Positions 1-8,382 of a stretch of 64,000 nt of DNA are shown piece by piece (the first letter of the stretch is position 1; the number at the start of each line of letters is the position of its first letter). Where the stretch lies: positions 186,001-250,000 of the forward strand of contig NZ_MSPP01000002.1 in the NCBI RefSeq assembly GCF_002150005.2. The letters are read 5' to 3'. Made by a program: the position numbers and the translations under genes. A model generated the notes under the pieces. It saw nothing but the letters and a program-made list of their open reading frames with translations, had not been told where the DNA came from and did no database searches. Source of the stretch: Marivivens niveibacter. Its GTDB lineage: Bacteria > Pseudomonadota > Alphaproteobacteria > Rhodobacterales > Rhodobacteraceae.

Positions 1-311
1 TGGCACAACTAATGTCGCCAATGACCCCGCACCTGTCCGAAGAAATCTGGGCATTGCTGGGCGGCGAAGGCCTGATTATCAACGCTGCATGGCCTGTGGT
101 TGATGAATCCATGCTGGTCGAAGACGAAGTTACCCTGCCGATCCAGATCAACGGTAAACGCCGCGCTGAAATCAGCGTCCCGGCTGATATGTCCAAGGAA
201 GAGGTTGAAAAACTCGCCCTAGCGAACGAAGCTGTGGTCAAAGCGCTGGACGGTGGCCAGCCGAAGAAACTGATCGTTGTTCCAGGCCGTATCATCAATG
301 TCGTCATCTAA
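1..311 (+). CDS. leuS: Leucyl-tRNA synthetase, C-terminal end (5' truncated by window)
   Basis: The reading frame is already open at base 3 and ends with TAA at 311, so this is the last ~103 residues of a longer gene. The sequence [10 protein letters not shown] followed by a beta-rich tail ([18 protein letters not shown]) and the ending [15 protein letters not shown] matches the anticodon-binding and C-terminal domains of bacterial class I leucyl-tRNA synthetases, which charge tRNA-Leu in the cytoplasm. lptE starts inside its last codons, and leuS-lptE-holA is a recurrent order in alphaproteobacteria. The catalytic domain lies outside the window. Confidence 0.95.
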   Translation, partial: AQLMSPMTPHLSEEIWALLGGEGLIINAAWPVVDESMLVEDEVTLPIQINGKRRAEISVPADMSKEEVEKLALANEAVVKALDGGQPKKLIVVPGRIINVVI

Positions 312-801
312 GTCCTTTGCCCGTTTTGCCCGCCAAATCGCGTTTATTGTGGGTCTGGCTGGCATCGCGGGCTGTGGATATGCGCCGATCTATGGAACCC
401 ATGGATCGGCAAGCGACCTTATGGGTTCGGTTTCCTTTAACGTCGATCAAACCGCCGAAGGCTATCACCTGCGCGAACGACTGGTCGAACGTTTGGGCAC
501 GCCTGAGGCTCAGGCCCCTAATCAACTGACCGTCCGCATCGCGACGTCGGAAAAACCTGTTGCTATCGCGTCGAACGACACGACTGTGCGGACGACTGTC
601 ACTGGCACCGCTGACTATTCATTCGTGAATAATGCGGGTGAAACTGTTGCCACCGGGTCCGTCAGAAGTTTCGAAGGCTATTCCAGCTTGGGCAGCGTTG
701 TTGCGATCAACGCCGCGCAGCAAGACGCATACGAACGCCTCTCGTACAGCCTTGCCGATTTAATCGTCGCCCAGATTTTGACCCGAACAGCGGGCCAATA
801 G
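298..801 (+). CDS. lptE: LPS-assembly lipoprotein LptE
   Basis: Small outer-membrane lipoprotein that plugs the LptD barrel and helps deliver LPS to the cell surface. From the ATG at 298 the protein is 167 aa: a charged N-terminus, a hydrophobic segment, and a lipobox IAGC with Cys at about residue 26, followed by GYAPIYG, typical of alphaproteobacterial LptE. A TTG at 277 in the same frame would lengthen the leader by seven residues, but 298 gives a normal lipoprotein signal. It overlaps the end of leuS by 14 bases and is followed four bases later by holA, so the three are probably co-transcribed. Later LPS genes (waaA, lpxK) sit 14 kb away. Confidence 0.88.
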   Translation: MSSSKSFARFARQIAFIVGLAGIAGCGYAPIYGTHGSASDLMGSVSFNVDQTAEGYHLRERLVERLGTPEAQAPNQLTVRIATSEKPVAIASNDTTVRTTVTGTADYSFVNNAGETVATGSVRSFEGYSSLGSVVAINAAQQDAYERLSYSLADLIVAQILTRTAGQ

Positions 802-805
802 CGCC

Positions 806-1828
806 ATGAAGTTAAACGCTCGAGACGCCGCAGCCTATTTTCGAAAACCAGACCCGCACAAAGCAGGACTGTTAATTTTCGGCGCTGATGCCATGCGCGT
901 TGCACTGCGCCGCAAAGAGGTCATTGACGCGCTTGTCGGCCCCCAAGGCGAAGAAGAAATGCGCCTGACCCGTATGTCAGGTGGCGAATTACGCAAAGAC
1001 GGCGCATTGCTTAACGATGCGATCAAAGCCCAAGGGTTTTTCCCAGGTCCACGTGTTGCATTTGTCGAAGACGCCACCGATGGTTTGACCGCAACATTTG
1101 AAGCCGCGCTATCGGATTGGCGCGATGGTGATGCGCAAATTATCGTCACAGCAGGCCAATTGGCGGCAAAATCCAAATTACGCAAATTGTTCGAAGGCCA
1201 CCCAGCCACATATTGCGTGGGCATCTATGACGATCCCCCTGGTCGTGACGAAATCGAAGCAACTTTGGCCAAATCAGGCGTTTCAGACGTTAGCCGCGAT
1301 GCGATGGATGCGATCCTTGGACTGTCGCGGATGTTAGACCCAGGTGATTTTCGCCAAACCATTGAAAAGCTGGGCCTTTACAAACTGAACGATGCGTCAC
1401 CGGTTTCCGTAGAAGACGTTGATGCATGCCGTCCGCAATCCGCAGAGGCCGGATTGGATGACCTGCTAAAGGTCGTTGCGAATGGTCAGGCGCAAAGCAT
1501 CGCGCCCCTACTGCGTCGCCTTTATGCACAAGGCGTCAACCCGACATCCCTATGTATCGGGGCGAACCGACATTTCAGAACGTTGCACGCCGCAGCCTGC
1601 GATCCAGGCGGCCCAGCGGCAGGCGTGGGGCGTCTACGCCCACCCGTGTTTGGTCCGCGCCGCGATGCAATTGTCCGCCAAGCCTCGGCTTGGGGACGGG
1701 ACAAATTGGAACGGGCATTGTCAGAACTTTTAGCCACGGACTTAACGTTGCGGTCGACATCGCGCGCGCCGCAGCAAGCGCTCATGGAACGTGCTCTGGT
1801 TCGATTGGCCATGATGGCAAAGCGCTAA
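806..1828 (+). CDS. holA: DNA polymerase III subunit delta
   Basis: The delta subunit of the clamp loader opens the beta sliding clamp for loading on primed DNA. The 340-aa product starts MKLNARDAAAYFRKPDPHKAGLLIFGADAM. This resembles the alphaproteobacterial HolA N-terminus, with an early segment reading GLLIFGAD in place of a canonical P-loop. The middle (IIVTAGQLAAKSKLRKLFE) and the C-terminal collar helices (LLRRLYAQGVNP, LATDLTLRSTSRAPQQALMERALVRLA) fit the family, and length is normal. It sits four bases after lptE and ends just before a strong palindromic terminator. Motif recognition is good; no enzymatic residues are expected. Confidence 0.92.
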   Translation: MKLNARDAAAYFRKPDPHKAGLLIFGADAMRVALRRKEVIDALVGPQGEEEMRLTRMSGGELRKDGALLNDAIKAQGFFPGPRVAFVEDATDGLTATFEAALSDWRDGDAQIIVTAGQLAAKSKLRKLFEGHPATYCVGIYDDPPGRDEIEATLAKSGVSDVSRDAMDAILGLSRMLDPGDFRQTIEKLGLYKLNDASPVSVEDVDACRPQSAEAGLDDLLKVVANGQAQSIAPLLRRLYAQGVNPTSLCIGANRHFRTLHAAACDPGGPAAGVGRLRPPVFGPRRDAIVRQASAWGRDKLERALSELLATDLTLRSTSRAPQQALMERALVRLAMMAKR

Positions 1829-1834
1829 AATGAC

Positions 1835-1860
1835 TAAAGGCGGGCCTAGGCCCGCCTTTA
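1835..1860. terminator. Perfect palindromic intrinsic terminator
   Basis: A perfect 26-base palindrome (TAAAGGCGGGCCT and its complement) lies seven bases after holA and 27 bases before the end of the convergent small gene. The GC-rich stem with A- and T-rich outer ends can act in both directions. Confidence 0.85.
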
Positions 1861-1887
1861 GCGAATTTCGATCTAAGTTAGTAAAAC

Positions 1888-2088
1888 TTAGGAGTCGGAC
1901 GAAGATGCAACTGCTGCAACTACGGCCAGTGCGCCCAGAGCCAGCCACAGGCCACCGTTCGAACCAGCTGGCGCTGGTGCAACTACGGTTGGTGCTGCTG
2001 GGGTGGTTACAACTGGTGCAACGCCGCCAGCGGATGCTGCGGATGCTGCTGCGATTGCAACTACGGATGCAAGAACGATTTTACGCAT
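1888..2088 (-). CDS. Small secreted Ala/Val-rich protein, possible YjbE counterpart
   Basis: A 66-aa protein. The start is the ATG at 2088, preceded by GGAG seven bases away; the longer reading frame upstream has no support. Residues 1-22 form a signal peptide (MRKIVLASVVAIAAASAASA), the middle is Pro/Ala/Thr/Val-rich, and a C-terminal hydrophobic stretch (GLWLALGALAVVAAVA) ends in SSSDS. No enzymatic motif is visible. It lies 89 bases downstream of the yjbF homologue on the same strand. In E. coli the yjbEFGH operon includes a small Ala-rich secreted protein, YjbE, so this may be its positional equivalent. That is inference from size, composition and place, not from alignment. Confidence 0.7.
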   Translation of the reverse strand: MRKIVLASVVAIAAASAASAGGVAPVVTTPAAPTVVAPAPAGSNGGLWLALGALAVVAAVASSSDS

Positions 2089-2177
2089 AGTACTACTCCA
2101 AAAATAGAAGACATGTCTGAGATCGGGCGTAGCCAATATCCGCACGTTTATCAAGAACTACTTTCATAGACTTGCAA

Positions 2178-2801
2178 TCAATACGATTGCGTCGTCAGGT
2201 GTGTCAAATTTGGCGAAATCCATTGCTGTGATTGGATCATTTTCCCACCTTCTTGCACCCAATACGCGTTCTCAAAGCCGATAAGGTCATTCAAACAAAC
2301 CTCTTTGAAACGCTCCGCAGTGTACTGTCCCGTCGCCAAAGTGACAGTTTCAACTCCGACCCGTTCAAAGGTGCAGTTCAACTCGGCACGGGCAATATCA
2401 TCGTCACCTTCAAGCAACTCGAAACGTCGTTGATATTCGGTCGGCCCACCAGCAAGCGCCGCAACTGTACCATCAACATCCGCCGCGTATAAATCAAATC
2501 CCATGCCGCGTGTGGCCACCACGATGCCCGACTGTGTGGTGACCGAACGTTCATCCATACCCGCCCACGTCACGCGATCACCATTTTGCCCGATACTTTT
2601 CAATAGGCCGCCCCAACCCGTGGTCGGTATAGCCATCAGTACCCCTTCGGCACCATTTAACCAGGTTTCTGGATCGACCTGTTCGGGCTGTGCCGCGCGA
2701 CCAGAAAGAGCCAATTCAACGGCGCGAGAAATGCCGGTGTTTTCAGCCTTGGGTCCGCAGGCCACCAACGCAAACGCCAAGAAAAAATATTGGAATTTCA
2801 T
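2178..2801 (-). CDS. yjbF: YjbF/GfcB-like exopolysaccharide lipoprotein
   Basis: Predicted lipoprotein of the YjbF (group 4 capsule GfcB-like) family, associated with production or export of an extracellular polysaccharide. From the ATG at 2801 it has 207 aa: a short signal with lipobox LVAC (Cys about residue 15), then a mixed domain with GFDLYAADVDG and AELNCTFERVG segments. The ATG overlaps the stop of the upstream yjbH homologue as ATGA, so the pair is translationally coupled. An alternative start six codons upstream gives MGTFLA but is less natural for a lipoprotein. The exact polysaccharide is unknown, and no glycosyltransferase genes lie alongside. Confidence 0.75.
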   Translation of the reverse strand: MKFQYFFLAFALVACGPKAENTGISRAVELALSGRAAQPEQVDPETWLNGAEGVLMAIPTTGWGGLLKSIGQNGDRVTWAGMDERSVTTQSGIVVATRGMGFDLYAADVDGTVAALAGGPTEYQRRFELLEGDDDIARAELNCTFERVGVETVTLATGQYTAERFKEVCLNDLIGFENAYWVQEGGKMIQSQQWISPNLTHLTTQSY

Positions 2802-4915
2802 CGCCAGAAACGTCCCCATGATTGGTTGTAATCGGCAAGGTGCCCGTTACGGATTGAATCGTACAACCGACCATCCACATTCAATCGCGCGCCACCGTCG
2901 CGGGTCAGCGAATTCAAACGCATCTCAACAGTGTTGCGGCTGGGTTTTCCGATGGCCCAGTCGGTCGGAATGGTCAACAAAATGCCTTTGTCAAAAGACC
3001 CTTCACCAAATTCATCGAAAGGAACATCCGTAATTGTCGCGTAGGCTCCAACGCGCCAACCGTTTGAAAATTCGCGATTAACGGACAGCGTCGCCCCCCA
3101 ATCACCAGCCAGATAGCGACCCGCATCGATTTGAACGTGGAAATCGCTGGGGCTTTGCCAATAGGCGGACAAGTGACCAGACATTACATCATAGTCTTGT
3201 ACACCGAATAGCATGTCGAAATCACGTTGCGCGGTGTAATTTAGTTCAGCACCGAATGCCCATCGACTGTCGATAGGTTTCCACAACACTTCGGTTGATA
3301 GACCTGCGTGCATTTCTTCGATGTAACCAAAGGTCAGTCGGGAATACAGCGTGTCCGACGGACGCCCGTACCACGCCAGCGTCAACTGATCGATGCCGCC
3401 GTCGCCCTGTGTTCGATAAAGCGCCGCGTTACCGCGCACAGGCGGCAAAGAGGAATTGCGAATGGTATCTTCGATGATGTCATCGTCGTAGAGCGACTTG
3501 CTCATCGACCCAGCCACAATGATATTTGGCTGTATACGATAGCGCAGGCTGGCTTCGATACCGACGTCAAAAGCGGCCGGGTTACTGGAATCGAACAACG
3601 CGACCGTGGCATAGGGCACAATACCCCAGACAAAGGCCGGATCATTGGCCGGTACAGGTATTAAATCATCGCCCGGATAATTAAAATTGGCCCGAGTATA
3701 AATATCCTGCGCACTGCCCACGCGGTTTTCCAAGGTTTCGATATCTGAACGCGCAACGGTGACTTGCGATAAAGGGATGCCCCGCTGCATCGGTTCTAAT
3801 GCGAAAAACTCTACCGATGGCGGCATGGCATTCGTCAAAATGCGCGCAATACGTCCCATCGCCTGCACTTCGCTACGATATCGATTGTTCGTGTATCGCA
3901 GACGGACAGTGTCGCCGGTTACCGAAATACCGTTCAGGCTAATGCCTTCGGCGTCCAGAACTTGCGACAACCCTGCACCAACGGCGGCCTGTGTTTGCGT
4001 ATCAGGTGCCCATGTCGCTGCGGCCGCGGCATCAACCGATCGCACAGCAACGGGTACAGGTGCCCGATCTTCGCCACCAGCGATTGGGGGGCGCGTTGGA
4101 TTTATGACGCTGGTAAATCCCAAACCGATTTCGCCGCCGTAAAGCGAATATGCGCTGATCTGATAATTTACATTCGGTTGATAGGTTACACCAAAATTGA
4201 ACGGGGACTTGTGGTCAAAGCTGCCGTTCGCAACTTCTCTTGTGTAGGCGTCAGAAGAGTATTCCGCCACTGCCGTCCATTGCGGATTGATTTGCCATTC
4301 GACGCCACCAAAAAACGCTGCATCGCCTCGGAAATACTGGTTGGACGATGGCAACCCACCTAAACCTACATTTCTTCTTGGTCGGGTCTCAAACGCTTCG
4401 TCCAATGCGCCTAGAGGGTTGGTAAACCCGTTATAAGACCCCAGACGCCCCCATCCTAATCCTGCAGTTACCTGAACCGAGTCAGTGATTGATTTGGTTG
4501 CGACCACATATTCTGACGTGAGCAAACCCGTGCCCGCAAAATCGCGCAAACCAATTGCGAACGATGGACGCCATGGTGTTTCATCAAAGATGCGATACCT
4601 GAAATCGAAACTACGATCGTAGGTCTCATCGGTATTTGGGCCGGTGTAATTCGGAAAACGAGTGTATCGGAACGTACCCGACAAACGCGGCGTGATTTGA
4701 AACGCAATCGATGTCCGCTGCTGCATAGAAAAACCGGAATAACTCACCGCTAAATCCGCGTCGGCTGCGGATTGCGCGGTCGGCATTTCGATCAAGCCAA
4801 TATTCCCGAACAACGAATACCTTGAACTGACATCGTCAGCATGAGCAGGCGCAGCAAAACCAAGTGCTGCCAGCGCAATCGGTACACGCACCGATTTGAT
4901 GAAACTTTTTCGCAT
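2798..4915 (-). CDS. yjbH: YjbH-family outer-membrane beta-barrel protein
   Basis: A 705-aa protein with a signal peptide ending near AAPAHA (residue 26), followed by a segment starting SSRYSLFGNIGLIEMPTAQ. That is the hallmark start of YjbH/GfcD proteins, in which a barrel begins right after the signal. Many amphipathic strands with aromatic ends follow (FRYRIFDETPW, LTLAWYGRPSDTLYSRLTFG), and the ending GRFWR fits an outer-membrane C-terminal aromatic signature. YjbH proteins are thought to export exopolysaccharide across the outer membrane with YjbF partners. A GGGG-rich ribosome site precedes the ATG. It is the first gene of the yjbH-yjbF(-small protein) operon; no yjbG homologue is seen. 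Confidence 0.85.
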   Translation of the reverse strand: MRKSFIKSVRVPIALAALGFAAPAHADDVSSRYSLFGNIGLIEMPTAQSAADADLAVSYSGFSMQQRTSIAFQITPRLSGTFRYTRFPNYTGPNTDETYDRSFDFRYRIFDETPWRPSFAIGLRDFAGTGLLTSEYVVATKSITDSVQVTAGLGWGRLGSYNGFTNPLGALDEAFETRPRRNVGLGGLPSSNQYFRGDAAFFGGVEWQINPQWTAVAEYSSDAYTREVANGSFDHKSPFNFGVTYQPNVNYQISAYSLYGGEIGLGFTSVINPTRPPIAGGEDRAPVPVAVRSVDAAAAATWAPDTQTQAAVGAGLSQVLDAEGISLNGISVTGDTVRLRYTNNRYRSEVQAMGRIARILTNAMPPSVEFFALEPMQRGIPLSQVTVARSDIETLENRVGSAQDIYTRANFNYPGDDLIPVPANDPAFVWGIVPYATVALFDSSNPAAFDVGIEASLRYRIQPNIIVAGSMSKSLYDDDIIEDTIRNSSLPPVRGNAALYRTQGDGGIDQLTLAWYGRPSDTLYSRLTFGYIEEMHAGLSTEVLWKPIDSRWAFGAELNYTAQRDFDMLFGVQDYDVMSGHLSAYWQSPSDFHVQIDAGRYLAGDWGATLSVNREFSNGWRVGAYATITDVPFDEFGEGSFDKGILLTIPTDWAIGKPSRNTVEMRLNSLTRDGGARLNVDGRLYDSIRNGHLADYNQSWGRFWR

Positions 4916-5054
4916 ATTTGCCCCTTTGCGATCGGGACCGATTTATCAATCGTTCAACATAAAAGCAAAAGATCACAAACTAAGACTAGCAAAAAACAAC
5001 CTTAAGTGGCATTGATGCAATTCACGGTTGGCATCCTGCGACAACGAGAAACGT

Positions 5055-5705
5055 ATGATCATTTCACACCGGCATCGGTTCATCTTTTTCCATCAACCGC
5101 TGACGCATGCGGGTCATTTACACAACTACCTAGAAACCTGGAACGAAGAACCGATCGAACAAATCCATCGGCGCACACCCGAACACCCATTTTATCGCCA
5201 CATGCCGCCTACTGCGGTGAAAAAGGCATTTGAAAATCTAGGGTGGGATTTTTCCAGCTACAGGCGCATCACCTGCACATCCAACCCTTATGTGCGCCTG
5301 TCTGCGCTTCACACCCGTATTAATCGACACGACCCTGTCTGGCGGATGAAATCCTTTATTGGCCTCAAAACGCCCAATTTTGACGAATGGGTCAAACAAC
5401 TGAGCCATAAAACGAACAGCAAAGACGGAACCGTTTCACAACACTGGCGCAAAATGGCCGCGATGCCTTGCGACACGTGGTGCGCAAACCTCATGACAGA
5501 CATCATACCAACAGAACGTCTGGAAAGCGAACTTTCCACAGTTTTGGTACAGTTAAAGTTACCCATTCCCCCGAATATCTCTGACCTTTTAGGCGAACCA
5601 GAGCCACTGGTTCCGATGAAGAGGGAAACCATTGATTTTATTGCGACACGCTACGCCCGTGACATTGCGGTCTACGGCTATGACGCACCAAATTCATTGA
5701 CATAA
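5055..5705 (+). CDS. Sulfotransferase-fold protein with degenerate PAPS loop
   Basis: A 216-aa protein, taking the ATG at 5055 because the family begins with a strand like MIISHRHRFIFFH. The order HRHRFIFFHQPLTHAGHLHN, then an AxENLGWDFSSY region and CTSNPYVRLSALH, parallels the Sulfotransfer_2 family (family pattern: IPKTAGTS loop, later RNPYDRL). Here the Lys-Thr of the PAPS-binding loop is replaced (PLTHAG), and the arginine before NPY is Ser. Function as an active sulfotransferase is therefore doubtful. It diverges from yjbH, which could hint at polysaccharide decoration, and its 3' end overlaps the convergent flavoprotein gene by 28 bases. Confidence 0.6.
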   Translation: MIISHRHRFIFFHQPLTHAGHLHNYLETWNEEPIEQIHRRTPEHPFYRHMPPTAVKKAFENLGWDFSSYRRITCTSNPYVRLSALHTRINRHDPVWRMKSFIGLKTPNFDEWVKQLSHKTNSKDGTVSQHWRKMAAMPCDTWCANLMTDIIPTERLESELSTVLVQLKLPIPPNISDLLGEPEPLVPMKRETIDFIATRYARDIAVYGYDAPNSLT

Positions 5706-6841
5706 TCAACGGCCGCATTTGCAGCATATCGGCCTGTAGCCAGACACCCTGTGATCAAATACCCGCCTGTTGGCGCTTCCCAATCCAGCATTTCGCCTGC
5801 GCAAAAGACACCCGCGCGATCACGCAGCATTAAACGGTTATTCATCGCGTCAAATCGCACCCCGCCAGCGACTGAAATCGCTTCGTCTAATGGACGGGGG
5901 CCGTTATGACGGATGGGAAGGGCCTTGATCACTGGCGCAAGATCATCGGGAAATGGCCGACCAAATTCTTGTAACAACGCGATTTTGACCGGATCTAACC
6001 GTAAGGATTTACGCAAGAAATTGGCCAATGAATTCTTTTTACGCTTTGCCAGACGGCTTCGGACGTCGGCCACAGACATATCGGGCGCCAGATCAACGAC
6101 CAAAGCTGCACCATCACGTACCGCGGCCGAAACTTCATAAATTCCGCCGCCTTCGACGCCGCGTTCTGACACGACAAATTCGCCTCGGGTGCGGTGTTCG
6201 CCGGCGTGTAATTCAACGCCCTTGACGGGTGCGCCGAAATGGCTCTGCATGTGCTGGGTCCAATTCACGTTGAACCCCATATTTGCGGGTTTAAACGGCG
6301 CTATCGGGGCGGATATAGAATCGACCCATTTACCGTCCGATCCCAATCGTGACCAACTTGCACCGCCTGTGGCTAGAATCGCTACATCGTAGGGCAGGCT
6401 TTGTCGGCCCATCGGTGTATCAAACACGGCTCCGCCGTTGTCCCAATCCACCCATCGCCAGCGCCGGTGCAGAATAACCCCACGGTCATCCAGCCGGCCC
6501 AACCAATTGCGCAACAACGGAGATGCTTTCATCACGTTTGGAAACACGCGGCCCGTCGACCCAGTGAACGTCTGCTGACCTAAGCCTTGGGCCCATTCGA
6601 TCACCTCTGCGGGGCCAAATTCGCCCAGCGCATTTTTCATCGCTTCGGCGACGGGACCAAAAGGGGCCATAAAATCAGGCGTCACTTTGGTGATGTTCAG
6701 GCCCGATTTGCCGGCCATCAGAAATTTGCGGGCAGGCGACGGCATTGCGTCCGCAATTGTCACATCAACACCCGCAGCTGACAAAACATCTGCCGCCATA
6801 AGCCCTGCGGGGCCCGCACCGATAACAATCGCTTTTGCCAT
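5678..6841 (-). CDS. FAD-dependent flavoprotein, HI0933/BaiN-like (PP_4765 subfamily)
   Basis: A 387-aa flavoprotein of the HI0933/YhiN group. The N-terminus MAKAIVIGAGPAGLMAADVL carries the Rossmann GxGxxG for FAD, and FLMAGKSGLNITK is the conserved loop of this family. Near the C-terminus, ISVAGGVRFDAM and GVFCAGEMLDWEAPTGGYLITG give the second FAD-contact motif. The substrate is unknown; relatives have been described as 2-enoate or bile-acid-type reductases, but that cannot be assigned here. It stands alone, convergent with the sulfotransferase-like gene and 62 bases downstream of the crotonase gene on the same strand. Confidence 0.85.
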   Translation of the reverse strand: MAKAIVIGAGPAGLMAADVLSAAGVDVTIADAMPSPARKFLMAGKSGLNITKVTPDFMAPFGPVAEAMKNALGEFGPAEVIEWAQGLGQQTFTGSTGRVFPNVMKASPLLRNWLGRLDDRGVILHRRWRWVDWDNGGAVFDTPMGRQSLPYDVAILATGGASWSRLGSDGKWVDSISAPIAPFKPANMGFNVNWTQHMQSHFGAPVKGVELHAGEHRTRGEFVVSERGVEGGGIYEVSAAVRDGAALVVDLAPDMSVADVRSRLAKRKKNSLANFLRKSLRLDPVKIALLQEFGRPFPDDLAPVIKALPIRHNGPRPLDEAISVAGGVRFDAMNNRLMLRDRAGVFCAGEMLDWEAPTGGYLITGCLATGRYAANAAVDYVNEFGAS

Positions 6842-6903
6842 ATTGGCCCTACCTATCTTTCAGGCAAAAGACCTATCATTCCACGACGCTGGTTCCAATG
6901 GCG

Positions 6904-7515
6904 CTACGATTGGATCATCGATTTGATGGCTGCCACGTGGCTTTGTTTTGCCAATTGCGCATCTTGGGACAACAACATCGCAGCACCCAATACGTCTTCG
7001 TCGTCTATGATGCGATCGATGAGCCCGATAGACAGCGCTTCGTCAGCCAAGATTTTCTGACCGCCCATGAGGATCAGCTTGGCGCGGGACGGGCCAACAA
7101 ATTCGACCATACGCCGCACATCAGACGGCTGCGGCAGAAATCCCAGACGCATGACAGGATAAAAGAATTTCGCCGCCCCAACGGACACCCGCACATCACA
7201 AGCCAACACCATTCCAAACGCGCCGCCTGCGACCGTACCGTTCAACGCGGCAACGCTAAGGCCTTTTATTTCTGCGATGGCTGATGACAATGTTTCCCAC
7301 TGGTCAGATACGGCCAACCCCTTGGCGGCCTGATCCAGATCGGCACCCGCACTAAAAACACGGCCAGCGCCTGTTAGGATAAACACTTTGATGTCCCGCG
7401 CAGCGATCGCGATGTCGGTCAGTTCTTTCAACATGTCTTCGGTGAGGGCATTCGCCTTATCCGCACGATCAATTGTAACCGTCCAAACATCGTCGTTTCT
7501 GTCTACGCGGATCAT
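6904..7515 (-). CDS. Crotonase-superfamily protein lacking both hydratase glutamates
   Basis: A 203-aa protein with the crotonase (enoyl-CoA hydratase/isomerase) fold: VTIDRADKANAL near the N-terminus, the oxyanion segment FSAGADL, and a second loop VAGGAFGMVLACD. It is shorter than typical hydratases (about 255-260 aa), so much of the C-terminal trimerisation helix region is missing. In mammalian hydratase numbering, Glu144 lies in GGGCELA and Glu164 in PEI. Here the matching positions read GGAFGMV (Gly) and PVM (Val), so classical hydration is unlikely. Its ATG overlaps the stop of the SDR gene as ATGA, so the two are coupled and probably act in one pathway, which is unknown. Confidence 0.8.
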   Translation of the reverse strand: MIRVDRNDDVWTVTIDRADKANALTEDMLKELTDIAIAARDIKVFILTGAGRVFSAGADLDQAAKGLAVSDQWETLSSAIAEIKGLSVAALNGTVAGGAFGMVLACDVRVSVGAAKFFYPVMRLGFLPQPSDVRRMVEFVGPSRAKLILMGGQKILADEALSIGLIDRIIDDEDVLGAAMLLSQDAQLAKQSHVAAIKSMIQS

Positions 7516-8261
7516 ATGAGGCCTACAGCGTTGCGGATTGTTTCGTCTCTTAGTCGAACATCATTGCCTAAATAGCCATCTGCCTCTTCGCCGCACATCC
7601 AGACCAAAGTACGCGCAGGCCATTCGGGTGGAATGTGATCAGTCCATTCCAACTGCGCAACGCGGCCCAATCCCGACGATTTGATATCCCGCTGCATTTG
7701 CGTTGCCACCGTACCAGGCGACAAACCAATGCAGCGAATACCATTGGAGCGGTATTCCAGATCGACCTGACGCGTCAGCATGTAAACGCCCGCCTTAGAG
7801 GCACAATAAGCAGACCAAGGTTCATAGGGATCATGCGCTGCACCAGACGAAATGTTGAAAATCGATCCAGCGCCGCGTTCCAACATGATCGGCAATGCAG
7901 CCCGAACGCCATTATAAACACCTTTTAGGTTTACATCGATCACATGGCCCCATGCATCTGGGTCCGTGTCCTCAATCTTTGCCATGGGGGCAATGATGCC
8001 AGCATTATTGATCAACACATCCAGCCCGCCAAATGCCGAAACAGTGGCGGTAATCGCCTGTTCAAACTCCCAGTAACGGGCCACATCACATGGAATGGCT
8101 AGTGCGTTCGGGCCAATTTCACCGGCCAATTTGGCAATGTCATCTTCGCTGCGCGCGACCAAAGCAACATTCGCACCCTGATTGGCAAATTCCCGCGCAG
8201 CAGCAGCACCGATTCCGCGGCTTGCCCCTGTTATCAGTATGGTTTTCCCGTCCATTTTCAT
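7512..8261 (-). CDS. SDR-family NAD(P)-dependent oxidoreductase
   Basis: A 249-aa classical short-chain dehydrogenase. The start at 8261 (MKMDGKTILITG) is preceded by AAAGG about ten bases upstream; the frame extends 86 codons further but that part has no family character. Cofactor loop TGASRGIG at residues ~10-17, NNAG at about 88, catalytic Ser in ISSGAA and the YxxxK pair as YCASK are all present, so it should be an active oxidoreductase. The substrate cannot be told. It is followed by the overlapping crotonase gene and diverges from the DUF2125 gene across 121 bases that should hold both promoters. Confidence 0.88.
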   Translation of the reverse strand: MKMDGKTILITGASRGIGAAAAREFANQGANVALVARSEDDIAKLAGEIGPNALAIPCDVARYWEFEQAITATVSAFGGLDVLINNAGIIAPMAKIEDTDPDAWGHVIDVNLKGVYNGVRAALPIMLERGAGSIFNISSGAAHDPYEPWSAYCASKAGVYMLTRQVDLEYRSNGIRCIGLSPGTVATQMQRDIKSSGLGRVAQLEWTDHIPPEWPARTLVWMCGEEADGYLGNDVRLRDETIRNAVGLI

Positions 8262-8382
8262 GATTTTGCCTTTTACCACTTTGAACAATTGCTTTGTATG
8301 ATTACCTTTTAGCCGACACTGCCGACCAATCGCGTCACATTCGTAACGGCAATCTATGTTTAGGTTATTCAAAGGAAAGACT

